A DNA stretch of 42,646 nt from an uncultured Alphaproteobacteria bacterium. Its GTDB lineage: Bacteria > Pseudomonadota > Alphaproteobacteria > Bin95. The notes beneath the pieces were generated by a model. The model was not told the origin of the DNA. It saw only the letters and a list, made by a program, of their open reading frames with translations, and did no database searches. The stretch is from assembly GCA_937891825.1 (NCBI GenBank), contig CALAHN010000012.1, forward strand, positions 1 to 42,646, in the 5' to 3' direction. The translations under genes and the position numbers were made by a program. The number at the start of each line of letters is the position of its first letter. The first letter of the stretch is position 1. Positions 1-8,172 of this stretch are shown here, piece after piece.

Positions 1-43
1 ACGGTGAATCACAACCTGCTGATATCGCTCAAACACTTTTCGG

Positions 44-901
44 TCAGGCTCTGAGCACCGATCCGCCGACATCCCTGGCGACGACGATTTCGATTTCGCC
101 GACTGTCGCCTTGGTTTCTGCCAAATAGGCGAAGAGCAAGGATGCTTCATCGGTCGGGCGCGTAACCGAGAGCGTGCCGAATGCAGCTTTGCCGGCGCCG
201 CCGTTGTTAAAGCTACTCGAAGTCGAAATATCGTAACTGAAGTCCTCGATCTCATGCCAGACGGTTTCGCGGCCGCCCTGGTTGGCTTCGCCGGGCGCGA
301 CGTAGCGCATGTAAATGCGCACGTCCGCGGCGCTTCCTACCGCGCCGTCAAAGCGGACAGCTTGGAAATCTGCCTCATCGGCGCCGCCCAGACCGTCCGT
401 AAACGCCGGCGCCTCGGCGGAGTTCCCATCGCCGAGGTCGAACGGTTGGGCGGTCGTCCTTTCGGTCAGGAACGTACTGGCCGTGGCATCGGCGCGCGCG
501 ACGCTCCAATCCAGGCCCGCGACAGCCATCTCAAATCCGTGCGACGCCGCCGTCGTGCTGACAGACGGACTGCCGCTTGACAGCAAGGCGACCTCGAACT
601 TCAGGGTGGAGGCGATGAACTGGCGATCGCCGGTCGACTGCACCGCGATGACGGTCACCTGGTCAAACTCCTTGCCTACGGCAAGGTTAATCTCCAGGTC
701 GGTCACATCCAGCGTGGAAGCGAGATCGAATGCGACCGTTTTGATCGTCCCCAGCGCGCCTGTCGATTCAGCGCCAAGCTGGAGGCGGGTGATCTCCCGG
801 AAACCGTTGTCCTCCAGGTATTTCGTGCCGAGGGCTGCATTGCTGTCCGGTGTCGGCAAGGTAGGGAAAGCGTTGAACGAAATGAAATAGTCGGTCGCCA
901 T
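44..901 (-). CDS. Hcp-like (type VI secretion tube family) protein with two tandem units
   Basis: Unrecognised at high confidence; the best match by eye is the Hcp family. The 285-aa product has two similar units: residues about 37-110 (VGKEFDQVTVIAVQS, then FIASTLKFEVALLSSGS) and about 213-285 (FSYDIS, then GAGKAAFGTLSVTRPTDEASL). The GAGKxxF-L-xxTxxxDxxS pattern followed by xxxVxIxVxR is typical of Hcp beta-barrels. There is no signal peptide, as expected for Hcp. I chose the ATG at 901 because AGGAG lies 6 nt upstream; an in-frame start at 1018 has no such support. The second unit stops just where the last barrel strands should follow, so it may be truncated. No other T6SS gene is in the window, so it could be an orphan Hcp-fold protein. 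The gene stands alone behind a promoter near 1042. Confidence 0.5.
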   Translation of the reverse strand: MATDYFISFNAFPTLPTPDSNAALGTKYLEDNGFREITRLQLGAESTGALGTIKTVAFDLASTLDVTDLEINLAVGKEFDQVTVIAVQSTGDRQFIASTLKFEVALLSSGSPSVSTTAASHGFEMAVAGLDWSVARADATASTFLTERTTAQPFDLGDGNSAEAPAFTDGLGGADEADFQAVRFDGAVGSAADVRIYMRYVAPGEANQGGRETVWHEIEDFSYDISTSSSFNNGGAGKAAFGTLSVTRPTDEASLLFAYLAETKATVGEIEIVVARDVGGSVLRA

Positions 902-1041
902 GGGGCGCTCCTGGCGTTGCGTGCGCGCATCCATTTTGACTGGAACGCCATTGCTTCCCGGCAGCGCCCTTCTGCCGAGATCGCCAAGGGCGGAGGCCAC
1001 ACGGACCGGAGGCGCCAAGGATGCGCCCGTGTGCGAAAAGT

Positions 1042-1071
1042 ATTATATCGCTTACTCTCGCGTTAAGCGAT
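1042..1071 (-). promoter_or_regulatory. Putative promoter and operator (or terminator) upstream of the Hcp-like gene
   Basis: On the minus strand there is a perfect -10 hexamer TATAAT (1047-1042). A perfect 8-bp inverted repeat, ATCGCTTA-N9-TAAGCGAT (1047-1071), overlaps where the spacer and -35 would lie. No good -35 box is visible, which would suit an activator or repressor site. The same hairpin followed by a TTTT stretch could instead terminate the TauD-like gene that ends at 1135. Both roles are possible. Confidence 0.35.
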
Positions 1072-1134
1072 GGCTGCCAGCCGCCCGAATGGGCGCGCCA
1101 TGCTCCCCGTCTGGAGCGGCGCGCCTCCGTTGTG

Positions 1135-2019
1135 TCAGGCGGCGATCTGCTCGGCTGTCGGCCCGTCGCCGACGACGGTCGTGCGCCGCATATCGCGCGG
1201 CTCATGCTCGGGGAAGGGGCGGGCGCGGTGCATGGTCCGACGATTGTCCCACATCACCAGATCGTGCAGGCGCCATTTGTGGGAATAGACGAATTCCCGC
1301 TGGGTCGCGTGCTCGGTCAGGTCCTTCAGCAGCAGCATCGCCTCCGGCTGGGGCACGCCTTCGATTTCGCCCGCATGGGACGAAAGGAACAGCGATTTCC
1401 GCCCCGTCGACGGATGGGTCCGCACCAGGCGCTGGCGGACGGGCGCCATGCGAATGCGCTCCTCCTCGTCGAACAGTTCGAAGCCGACGGACTTCCGGGA
1501 GAAGATCTGCGAGTGCGCGCAGATCATGTCCTCGATCTCCGCCTTCGTCTGATTGTCCAGCGCTTCATAGGCCGTGCGCATGTCAGCGAATTCCGTATTG
1601 CCGCCGGTCGACGGCACGGCGCGGGCGTGCAGCAGGGAATATTTTGACGGCACCGGCTTGAACGAACTGTCGGAATGCCAGAGCCGGTTGCCGATGGCGA
1701 ACAGGCGGCGGCGATCTTCGCGGCCGTAAACCTTGTTCTCCTTGTCGAGATTGGAAACGTCGGCGAACTGGGTCGGCAGGCGATATTCGTCCGGTTTGCG
1801 GAGTCCGGCGCCGATGGAATGCTCCAACTCGCCCAGGCTTTCGGTGAAGGCAAGTTGCTGCGCGTCGTCGATATCCTGGTTGTGGAACACCAGCACTGCG
1901 TACGCGTCCATGCCGGCATGTATCGCTTCAATGTCGCTTTGGGTCAGCGGCTTGGTCATGTCGATGCCATCGACTTCGCCTGCAAAACATGGGCCGACCT
2001 GACGAATGGAGACAGTCAT
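1135..2019 (-). CDS. TauD/TfdA-family Fe(II)/2-oxoglutarate dioxygenase
   Basis: The 294-aa protein has the usual length and motifs of the TauD/TfdA family, which hydroxylate or cleave small acids (taurine, 2,4-D and others) using 2-oxoglutarate and O2. The iron facial triad is visible: HSD at residues 115-117 and a distal His at about 264 (TMHRARPF), with downstream Arg residues (275-279) fitting 2-oxoglutarate binding. Substrate cannot be told from sequence. The start at 2019 has GGAGG 8 nt upstream. It is the last gene of a same-strand series beginning at 8057, 104 nt after the preceding Ldh_2-like gene, so it probably serves the same catabolic route. It is cytoplasmic, with no signal sequence. 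Confidence 0.9.
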   Translation of the reverse strand: MTVSIRQVGPCFAGEVDGIDMTKPLTQSDIEAIHAGMDAYAVLVFHNQDIDDAQQLAFTESLGELEHSIGAGLRKPDEYRLPTQFADVSNLDKENKVYGREDRRRLFAIGNRLWHSDSSFKPVPSKYSLLHARAVPSTGGNTEFADMRTAYEALDNQTKAEIEDMICAHSQIFSRKSVGFELFDEEERIRMAPVRQRLVRTHPSTGRKSLFLSSHAGEIEGVPQPEAMLLLKDLTEHATQREFVYSHKWRLHDLVMWDNRRTMHRARPFPEHEPRDMRRTTVVGDGPTAEQIAA

Positions 2020-2123
2020 GAGCTTTCCCTCCGTATGTTTTGCCTGAAATCCTAAGCCTCATTCGGGCCTCTTGAACAGAGGCGTCCGCGCGGGCTCCCT
2101 GCAGATTCCTGCGCCGGGGCGGT

Positions 2124-3116
2124 TCAGCCGGCCGCGCCCACGATAGCCCGCAAGCGCTCGAGCACGCCCTCCGGCACGTCGATGACGCCCGCCGCCAGCC
2201 GTTCGCGGCGGACGGCGGCGGAGCGGTCGAACGGCATGCGGACCGGCGGTCCGCCCGGAACGGGGCGCGCGGCGCGCACGGCCTCGGCATAGGCGGCGAC
2301 CTGGGCGCGGAAATCGACCTCCGGCCCCATCAGGTCCGGGCGCATGGCGACGATCAGAAAGCCGAAGCCCGCGAGGTCGGGCGGCTGCGGCGCCGAGCCC
2401 GCCATGACCCCCAGCAATTGCACCACATGGCCGAGGCCGGAGCCCTTGTGCCCGCCCCAGGCCGCGAACGCGCCGCCAAGCGCTGCGGCTGGATCGGTCG
2501 TCGGCTGGCCGGCGGCGTCGAACGCGATGCCCTCGGCCAGAGGCTGGCCCAGGCGCTTCGCCAGCACCACCTCCGCATGCATGATCGAGGACGTGCCGAT
2601 ATCCCAGATGATCGGGTCGCCCTGGCTTGGGAAGCCGAAGCAGATCGGGTTGGTCCCGAAGCGCCCGTCGACGGCGCCGTGGGGCGCCACCCAGGGCGAG
2701 GCGTTCGAGGCGATCATCGTGACCAAGCCCTCGGCCGCCGCCATTTCGGCAAAGACGGACAGCATGCCCGTGTACCAGGTGTCATCCGCCCCAACCATGG
2801 CGATGCCGCTTGCCTGGCATTTCCGGATGGCGATCTCCGTCGCCTTGTAGGCGACGACATAGCCCAGATTGTCATGGCCCTTGAGGCGCGCCGAGACCGG
2901 CGTCTCATGGGCGACCTCGATCGCGCGCTTCGGCGTCCCCGTCCGGTCCAGCCGCTCGACGATGCTGACAAGGCGCGGCAGGCCGCCATAGTGCAGGCCG
3001 CGCAGCTCGCAATCGATCAAATGGTCGGCGATCAGGCCGGCATATTCGGGCGAGCTGTCGTAGGCTTGCATCACTTTCGACGCGAGCGCCCGGGCGTCCT
3101 CAACGGAAATCTTCAT
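2124..3116 (-). CDS. Ldh_2-family (malate/L-lactate dehydrogenase-like) protein with altered active site
   Basis: The 330-aa protein aligns along its length with the Ldh_2 paralog at 6047-7126: GTNPICFGFP, DIGTSS, KRLGQPLAEG and GGHKGSGLGH match conserved NAD(P)-binding and structural motifs of this malate/lactate/ureidoglycolate dehydrogenase family. The two signature histidine motifs are not kept. DSHG is replaced by LHYG (residues 41-44, with a short deletion), and SNHYG by DDTWYTG (111-117). Either the chemistry differs or the protein is a non-catalytic homolog. I chose the ATG at 3116 because GGAG lies about 10 nt upstream and family proteins begin here; longer in-frame starts run through the upstream gene. 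It is co-directional with its neighbour, 28 nt away. Confidence 0.8.
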   Translation of the reverse strand: MKISVEDARALASKVMQAYDSSPEYAGLIADHLIDCELRGLHYGGLPRLVSIVERLDRTGTPKRAIEVAHETPVSARLKGHDNLGYVVAYKATEIAIRKCQASGIAMVGADDTWYTGMLSVFAEMAAAEGLVTMIASNASPWVAPHGAVDGRFGTNPICFGFPSQGDPIIWDIGTSSIMHAEVVLAKRLGQPLAEGIAFDAAGQPTTDPAAALGGAFAAWGGHKGSGLGHVVQLLGVMAGSAPQPPDLAGFGFLIVAMRPDLMGPEVDFRAQVAAYAEAVRAARPVPGGPPVRMPFDRSAAVRRERLAAGVIDVPEGVLERLRAIVGAAG

Positions 3117-3144
3117 GGCCGAACTGGCTCCTTGCATGCATGCA

Positions 3145-4311
3145 TCAGAAAAAGACCGGCGGCGGCGTCCCGAGCAGGACCTGGCCGACGGCCTCGAAAT
3201 GGGCGCTCCGCGACTGAATTTGCTGGGAGACGGTATGGATATCGCGGAAGCGGCGTTCGAACGGCGCGCCCGGAAAGATCGCCGACACGCCAGCCGCCCG
3301 GTGGGTCCAGTCCGCGACCTCGACGCCAGCCTGAATGGCGTTGCTGCAGGCGAGGCGGACATGCGCCCGGCTTTCGACATCGATCGCGCCGGCATCGCCG
3401 GCGGTCGCGTGAATGGCGCTCAGGACATGGGCGAGATAGGCATGGGCGCTGGCGAGCCGTGCTTCGGCGCGGGCATACTCGGCTTGGACCAGGCTGTCGT
3501 CGGCCAGGCGCGGCCGCCCGCGCGGCGCCTTCCGGCTCGCGAGATCGGCAAAGGCTTCCTGCATGGCGGCCGCCAGACCAAGCGCGACGCCAGCGACGCC
3601 GACCGCATAGAGGCCTTGCATCGGGAAGGCGTAGAGCGGGCCGGGGTCGCGCCGGGCTTCGGGCGTCTCACGGGTCGCGCTGAAGGCTTCGGGCACGAAC
3701 ACATCCCGGACGCGGTAGCTTTCCGACGCCGTGCCTTTCAGGCCGAGCGGGCGCCAATCGCCCAGGCGCTTGGCGGCCTCTACCGGAAACAGGACAGTGC
3801 GCGTCGTCGGCCGGCCGGCGGCGTTCAGGCGGATGGCGCCGTCCGCCTCGCGGACCTGGCCGTGGGCGCCCATCCAGGTCGCCTGCCGGCAGCCGCTGGC
3901 GAACGGCCATGTTCCCTCCACCAGATATCCGCCCTCGACCGCTTGCAAGGTCTGGCCGTCGGGCGGCCCCCAAGCGACGACGGCGCGCGGGTCGCCGAAG
4001 ATCGTCAAGGCGCTTGCGGGCGGGAGGTGGGGCGCGATCAGAACAGCGCTGTTCGCGACGAACATGTTCCAGGCGACGGAGCCGTCATGGCGGGCGATTT
4101 CCCGGATCGCGGCCAGATATTCCGCCGGATGGCATTCCTCGCCGCCAAGCGCGCGCGGCAGGAAGAGATGAAACAGGCGGGCGCGATGCAGCGCCGCCAT
4201 CAGGTCGTCAGGAAACCGCTGGCTGGCTTCGATGCTGTCAGCCGCTGCCTCGATCATTGGCCCGAGCGCCGCCGCGCGGGCGAGCGGGGCGACGGTGCGG
4301 GCATGATCCAT
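3145..4311 (-). CDS. Acyl-CoA dehydrogenase-fold flavoprotein (DszC/HsaA-type monooxygenase-like)
   Basis: The 388-aa product has the acyl-CoA dehydrogenase fold. An alpha-helical N-terminus (about 1-110, with FLPRALGGEE and HDGSVAWNM) is followed by a beta middle domain (VEGTWPFASGC, residues about 135-150) and a helical C-terminus. The GxWxFxSGC motif and missing catalytic Glu region resemble group D flavin monooxygenases (DszC, HsaA, pigment hydroxylases) that use FMNH2 or FADH2, rather than true acyl-CoA dehydrogenases. The ATG at 4311 has AGGAG 8 nt upstream and follows the LLM gene's stop by 14 nt, so the two are probably co-translated. No flavin reductase is seen in the window. The substrate is unknown. 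Confidence 0.8.
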   Translation of the reverse strand: MDHARTVAPLARAAALGPMIEAAADSIEASQRFPDDLMAALHRARLFHLFLPRALGGEECHPAEYLAAIREIARHDGSVAWNMFVANSAVLIAPHLPPASALTIFGDPRAVVAWGPPDGQTLQAVEGGYLVEGTWPFASGCRQATWMGAHGQVREADGAIRLNAAGRPTTRTVLFPVEAAKRLGDWRPLGLKGTASESYRVRDVFVPEAFSATRETPEARRDPGPLYAFPMQGLYAVGVAGVALGLAAAMQEAFADLASRKAPRGRPRLADDSLVQAEYARAEARLASAHAYLAHVLSAIHATAGDAGAIDVESRAHVRLACSNAIQAGVEVADWTHRAAGVSAIFPGAPFERRFRDIHTVSQQIQSRSAHFEAVGQVLLGTPPPVFF

Positions 4312-4325
4312 GGCGCCGCTCCTGC

Positions 4326-5180
4326 CTACCCGGCGACGTCCTTGAAGCGCCGCAGGATATCGATCTGCGTCTCGACATCGGGCGTCGGGAACATCGGGTA
4401 GAGCATCACCTGATCGACGCCGAGGCTTTTCCACGTCGCGGCGTCGGCGCCCCAGGCGTCCGGGTCCATCGTGTCGGCGCGCAGCCAGATCTCGACCGGC
4501 GCGTCGGCTGGGTCGCGGCCGAACGTCTTCAGATGGCTCCGGAACTGGTCGAGCTTGGCCCTGCCGATCTCGTTCGGCGGCATGATCGGCATCCAGCCGT
4601 CGCCGAGCCTGGCGGCGCGCTTGATGACCGCGTCCGACGAGCCGCCAAGCCAGATCGGGATCGAGCGGCGCGCCGGCGGCGGCATGATGTTCACTTCGTT
4701 CAGCGTATGGAACTTGCCCTGATACGTGACAAGCTCGCCCGACCAGAGCTGCCGCAGGACGCCGATCTGCTCGGCCTGCTTGGCGCCGCGGGTTTTCCAT
4801 TCGGCGTCGAGCGCTTCGTATTCGACATGGTTCCAGCCGACGCCGATGCCGAGACGGAGCCGCCCGCCCGAAAGGATATCCGCTTCCGCCGCCTGCTTCG
4901 CGACGACGCCGGTCTGCCGTTGCGGCAGGATCAGGACGCCGCTCGACAATCCGATGGTCCGCGTGCAGGCGGCAAGAAAGCCCAGGGTCACGAAGGTTTC
5001 GTGGAAGGGCTCGCTGGCGGGGTAGTTCGGCATCCAGCCATCGCGGGGCGACGCGCCGTAGACGTGATCCGGCACTTCGATCATGGCGAAGCCCAGGTCT
5101 TCGGCGGCCGCAGCCCAGGCCTTGATCCTGGCAGGATCGTTGCCGATGAAACGGGTCGGGAATTGTGCGTTCAATTGCAT
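4326..5180 (-). CDS. LLM-class (luciferase-like) flavin/F420-dependent oxidoreductase
   Basis: The 284-aa TIM-barrel protein of the bacterial luciferase-like superfamily carries the typical GGRLRLGIGVGWNHVEYEALD segment (in two parts: GGRLRLGIGVGWN, then VEYEAL), an early EVPDHVY and IPIWLGGSSDAVIKRAARLGDGW near the middle. It resembles the TIGR03619-like F420/FMN group. It would insert oxygen into, or oxidise, a small organic substrate with reduced flavin or F420; the cofactor cannot be decided by eye. I chose the ATG at 5180 because GAGGAG lies 7 nt upstream; the TTG at 5195 overlaps that ribosome site. It lies 24 nt after the hydrolase gene, in the same operon. Confidence 0.88.
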   Translation of the reverse strand: MQLNAQFPTRFIGNDPARIKAWAAAAEDLGFAMIEVPDHVYGASPRDGWMPNYPASEPFHETFVTLGFLAACTRTIGLSSGVLILPQRQTGVVAKQAAEADILSGGRLRLGIGVGWNHVEYEALDAEWKTRGAKQAEQIGVLRQLWSGELVTYQGKFHTLNEVNIMPPPARRSIPIWLGGSSDAVIKRAARLGDGWMPIMPPNEIGRAKLDQFRSHLKTFGRDPADAPVEIWLRADTMDPDAWGADAATWKSLGVDQVMLYPMFPTPDVETQIDILRRFKDVAG

Positions 5181-5204
5181 GGGCGGTCTCCTCAAGAGAG
5201 AAGC

Positions 5205-6041
5205 CTACGCCCGCCTTGGCCGTTCTTCCAAGAGGATGCGATTGACGGCCTCCGGCGCTTCGAACGCCACCCAGTGGCCGGCGCCGGGGATCACGGTAAA
5301 GCCCTCGAAGCTCGGCAGGCTTTCGAACAGGCGCTGGCGGTCGCCCAGGAACCGGCCCGCGGTCGCGTCCTTTTCGCCCCAGATGCCCTGGATCGGAACC
5401 CGCAATCGCTTGAGCGCCTTAGCGAGGCTGTCGCCATGGGGGATCTTGCCGCTACGAATGCGGGCGCGCTGGGTGTTCCGGATTTGCAGCTCCAGCGCCA
5501 GGTCGTCTATCCTCGACGGATCGCCGAACATCATGACGTCGAGATTGTTGCGATGCACCGCGCGAAGCTCGGCCTCGGTCATGTCGCGGCGGGGCGAGAG
5601 CATCGGCCGGCGCACATCGACCTGGAGGCCAAGGGCGTTCGACCCAAGCACGTAGAACCGGTCGAGCCGATCCTCCAGCAACAGCGCAGCCTGGCCGCCG
5701 ACGATGCCGCCAAAGGAAAAGCCCGCAAGCTCGAACCGTTCGCCGGGCGCGAGCGCCTGGGTCAGCGTCGCCGCGACGATGGCGCCCATGGTCTCCGCGG
5801 TGATCGGCTCCGGCGGGGCGTCGGACGACCCCAGGCCCGGCAGGTCGACCGCCAGAACCTTCCGCCGTTCGGCGAGGACGGGAATATTGCGCGCCCAGTG
5901 GGACCAGGAGCCGAAGCTGCCGTGAGTCAGCACGAGCGTGTCGCCATGAGCCTCGCCCCAGACCCGGCAGATGGTCTTGCCGTGGGCATGGGTAGTTTCA
6001 ATCCGCCGGGCGGATGCTTCGATCCGGTCGATATCGGGCAT
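5205..6041 (-). CDS. Alpha/beta-hydrolase
   Basis: The 278-aa alpha/beta-hydrolase fold protein has a visible catalytic triad: nucleophile Ser109 in GFSFGG, Asp225 in GEKDAT and His256 in GAGHWV. The oxyanion region is THGSFGSWSHW (39-49) and the cap sits between residues about 135 and 210. The pattern resembles C-C hydrolases and lactonases of aromatic or ring-cleavage pathways, but general esterase activity is equally possible. There is no signal peptide. The gene begins only 5 nt after the upstream Ldh_2 gene ends, which argues for translational coupling. No strong Shine-Dalgarno is present. Confidence 0.88.
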   Translation of the reverse strand: MPDIDRIEASARRIETTHAHGKTICRVWGEAHGDTLVLTHGSFGSWSHWARNIPVLAERRKVLAVDLPGLGSSDAPPEPITAETMGAIVAATLTQALAPGERFELAGFSFGGIVGGQAALLLEDRLDRFYVLGSNALGLQVDVRRPMLSPRRDMTEAELRAVHRNNLDVMMFGDPSRIDDLALELQIRNTQRARIRSGKIPHGDSLAKALKRLRVPIQGIWGEKDATAGRFLGDRQRLFESLPSFEGFTVIPGAGHWVAFEAPEAVNRILLEERPRRA

Positions 6042-6046
6042 GGCTC

Positions 6047-7126
6047 TCAGTTTCCCAGCAGGAACGCGGCGCCGCTGGTCTCCGACGTGCGTCGGAGTTC
6101 CTCTAGCAGGGTGTCGGATACCGGCACGCCCGCGACGACCCGCTGTTCGCGCGCGATGCGCTCCGGCTCGCCGGCCACCAGCACGGGCTTGGCGGGGTCG
6201 GCCGGCGGCACAGCCTTCAGCGTGTCGATCAGGCTGTCCATGTCGGTCTTGAAGTCCGCGCCGTCGTCGCGGAAGAAATCGGGATCGAGCGCCAGAAAGA
6301 AACTGCCGATCATGTGGTGCTTGCCGGTCTTGCCGGTCTTCAGGTCATGGGCGCCGAACCAGGAGCCGGTCAGCACGCTGGACAGGATGTCGACCATGAT
6401 GGCGAGGCCGTAGCCCTTGTGGCTGCCACGCTCGCGGTCGCCGCCGAGCGGCGTCATGCGGCGCGGGCGGGCGTCGAACGCCGCCTGGGCGTCGGTTTCG
6501 ACGCCGCCGTCCGCCGTCAGCGCCCAACCTTCGGGCAAGGGCTTGCCCATCCGGCGCGCGATATCGAGCTTGCCGACGGCGACGGTGCTGGTCGCCATGT
6601 CCAGCACGAAGGGCGGCCGGTCTCCGGCCGGCACGGCGCAGGCGATCGGGTTGGTGGAGTACATCGGCTCCTTCGCGAAGGTCGGCACGATTGACCGCTG
6701 GGAGGTGCCGGTCATGCTCATGCCGATCAGGCCCTGTTCGGCGGCCATGGTCGCGTAGACGCCGGCGGCGCCGTAATGGTTCGAGCGTTTGACGAGGCCC
6801 ATGCCGACGCCCATCGTCCTGGCCTTCTCGATCGCCATCGACATGGCGAGCGCGCCGGGGGCGTGCCCAAGGCCGTGGCCTGCGTCGATCACGCAGAAGG
6901 CCGGCAGGTCGGTCTCGACCGTCGGCTCCGCCGCCGGGAACACCTGGCCCGCCAGGCGGCGCGTTTCATAGTGGGGCAGCATGCCGATGCCATGGCTGTC
7001 GATGCCGCGGAGGTCGGCTTCGATCATCAGGCCGGACATCAACTGCCGCCGCGCTTCCGGCAAGCCCCAGGCCGCAAGCACGGCTTCGATCTGACGGCGC
7101 AGAAGATCGGCTTGGAAGAGACGCAT
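6047..7126 (-). CDS. Ldh_2-family malate/L-lactate/ureidoglycolate-type dehydrogenase
   Basis: The 359-aa protein has the full motif set of the family: DSHG at 43-46 (His45), SNHYGAAG at about 115-122 (His117), STNPI (Asn159) and GSHKGYGLA near 234. The family oxidises 2-hydroxyacids with NAD(P) in the cytoplasm; the exact substrate is not readable. I set the start at the ATG at 7126, where the protein begins with the family-typical MRLFQADLLRRQIEAVL; an in-frame extension to 7345 overlaps the upstream hydrolase and has no domain. This is the catalytically complete member of a paralogous pair in one operon (the other is at 2124-3116). Confidence 0.9.
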   Translation of the reverse strand: MRLFQADLLRRQIEAVLAAWGLPEARRQLMSGLMIEADLRGIDSHGIGMLPHYETRRLAGQVFPAAEPTVETDLPAFCVIDAGHGLGHAPGALAMSMAIEKARTMGVGMGLVKRSNHYGAAGVYATMAAEQGLIGMSMTGTSQRSIVPTFAKEPMYSTNPIACAVPAGDRPPFVLDMATSTVAVGKLDIARRMGKPLPEGWALTADGGVETDAQAAFDARPRRMTPLGGDRERGSHKGYGLAIMVDILSSVLTGSWFGAHDLKTGKTGKHHMIGSFFLALDPDFFRDDGADFKTDMDSLIDTLKAVPPADPAKPVLVAGEPERIAREQRVVAGVPVSDTLLEELRRTSETSGAAFLLGN

Positions 7127-7238
7127 GCGATCGGGACCTTCGTTGGAGAGCGAGCGGCGGCCCGGCCAGACGCGGCGGCCGGTCGCTTTCAGATATACTG
7201 AAGCGAGCCGCGCGACGCGAGAGGCAGGCGGTTCGCGA

Positions 7239-8057
7239 TCAGCCGGCAATCTCCTTGCCGAACGCCAGCAATGTCTCCACGAAGCGATCGGGCTTTTCGA
7301 TGGGCAGCATGTGGCCCGCATCGGGGAAATCGACGCGGCGGGCATGCTTCAGGCCGGCGAACAGCTCGTCGACGATCGCCGGATCGAAGAACACCCGGTC
7401 CTGCAGGCCGGTGATCGAGAGCACCGGGCATTCGAGCTTCGACCAGTCGATCTCCCAGGAGGTCCGGACCATCCAGGTGATGAGATTGAACGCGCCGGAC
7501 TGGGGGTCGAGGGGCGTGTAGTCCGGCGTGTCCACAAGAAAGGCCGACCGGTTGGCCGCCTGAAAGTCCTCGCCCATAAGCAGGTGGAAATACAGGTCCT
7601 TCAGCAGGTTGGGGCCGCCGACCTGATTGGCGCGCATGGTCGCGGCGTTCATCCACTCGACGCGCGGCGTCATCCGGCGCAGGGTGTTGATGAGGACGAG
7701 GCCGGATATCTCCGCGCCGGCGAGGGCCGCCCGGGCGGCGTAGAGCCCGCCGATCGACAAGCCGACGAGGATCGGCTTTTCGGGCGCGATGCGCTCGATC
7801 ATCCGCCGGAGGTCGGCGACGATCAGATCGGCGTCAAGCGCCTGTCCGGGCTTGAAGCGGCTCTGGGTCTGGCCGCGGAAATCGTACAGCAGAACGCCAT
7901 GGCCGGCCGCGAGCAATGCCGGCTTGATGGCGCCTGCCCAAAGGCCGGTATCGCCCGTGATCGGGTTGATGAAGAGAAAACTGCGGGCGCCGGGCCCTGC
8001 GGGCGGCGTCCAGTCGTAATAGAGCGCGTCGTCTGGACCGATCTCCAGGAATGCCAT
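7239..8057 (-). CDS. Alpha/beta-hydrolase
   Basis: The 272-aa alpha/beta hydrolase has Ser101 in GLSIGG, Asp220 in GLQDRV and His249 in DAGHML as the likely triad. YDFRGQTQS (58-66) is the usual DxRGxGxS turn. It is similar to 3-oxoadipate enol-lactonase-like and other small lactonases or esterases, without a clear assignment. The start at 8057 has AAGGAAG 6 nt upstream. It is the first gene of the seven-gene minus-strand series, with a 112-nt gap to the Ldh_2 gene that follows. Its promoter should lie in 8058-8172, where I see no distinctive box. Confidence 0.88.
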   Translation of the reverse strand: MAFLEIGPDDALYYDWTPPAGPGARSFLFINPITGDTGLWAGAIKPALLAAGHGVLLYDFRGQTQSRFKPGQALDADLIVADLRRMIERIAPEKPILVGLSIGGLYAARAALAGAEISGLVLINTLRRMTPRVEWMNAATMRANQVGGPNLLKDLYFHLLMGEDFQAANRSAFLVDTPDYTPLDPQSGAFNLITWMVRTSWEIDWSKLECPVLSITGLQDRVFFDPAIVDELFAGLKHARRVDFPDAGHMLPIEKPDRFVETLLAFGKEIAG

Positions 8058-8172
8058 GGCCGCTTCCTTCGTGCTGCGGCCGCGCCCGACGTGTTCGTCG
8101 TCCGATGGCCGTTCCGAGTGTCAGCGGCCAGCCTATCCGGCTTTGGGCGATTTAGCCAAAGGGCTGCTTGAA

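Noticed and set aside
3145-4800. 551-aa version of the acyl-CoA dehydrogenase-fold gene
   Set aside because: The first 163 residues overlap the LLM gene in another frame and are Arg-rich; the ATG at 4311 with AGGAG gives a family-length protein.
3909-6413. 834-aa open frame on the plus strand
   Set aside because: Antisense to four well-supported minus-strand enzymes; Arg/Pro-rich translation typical of GC-rich shadow frames.
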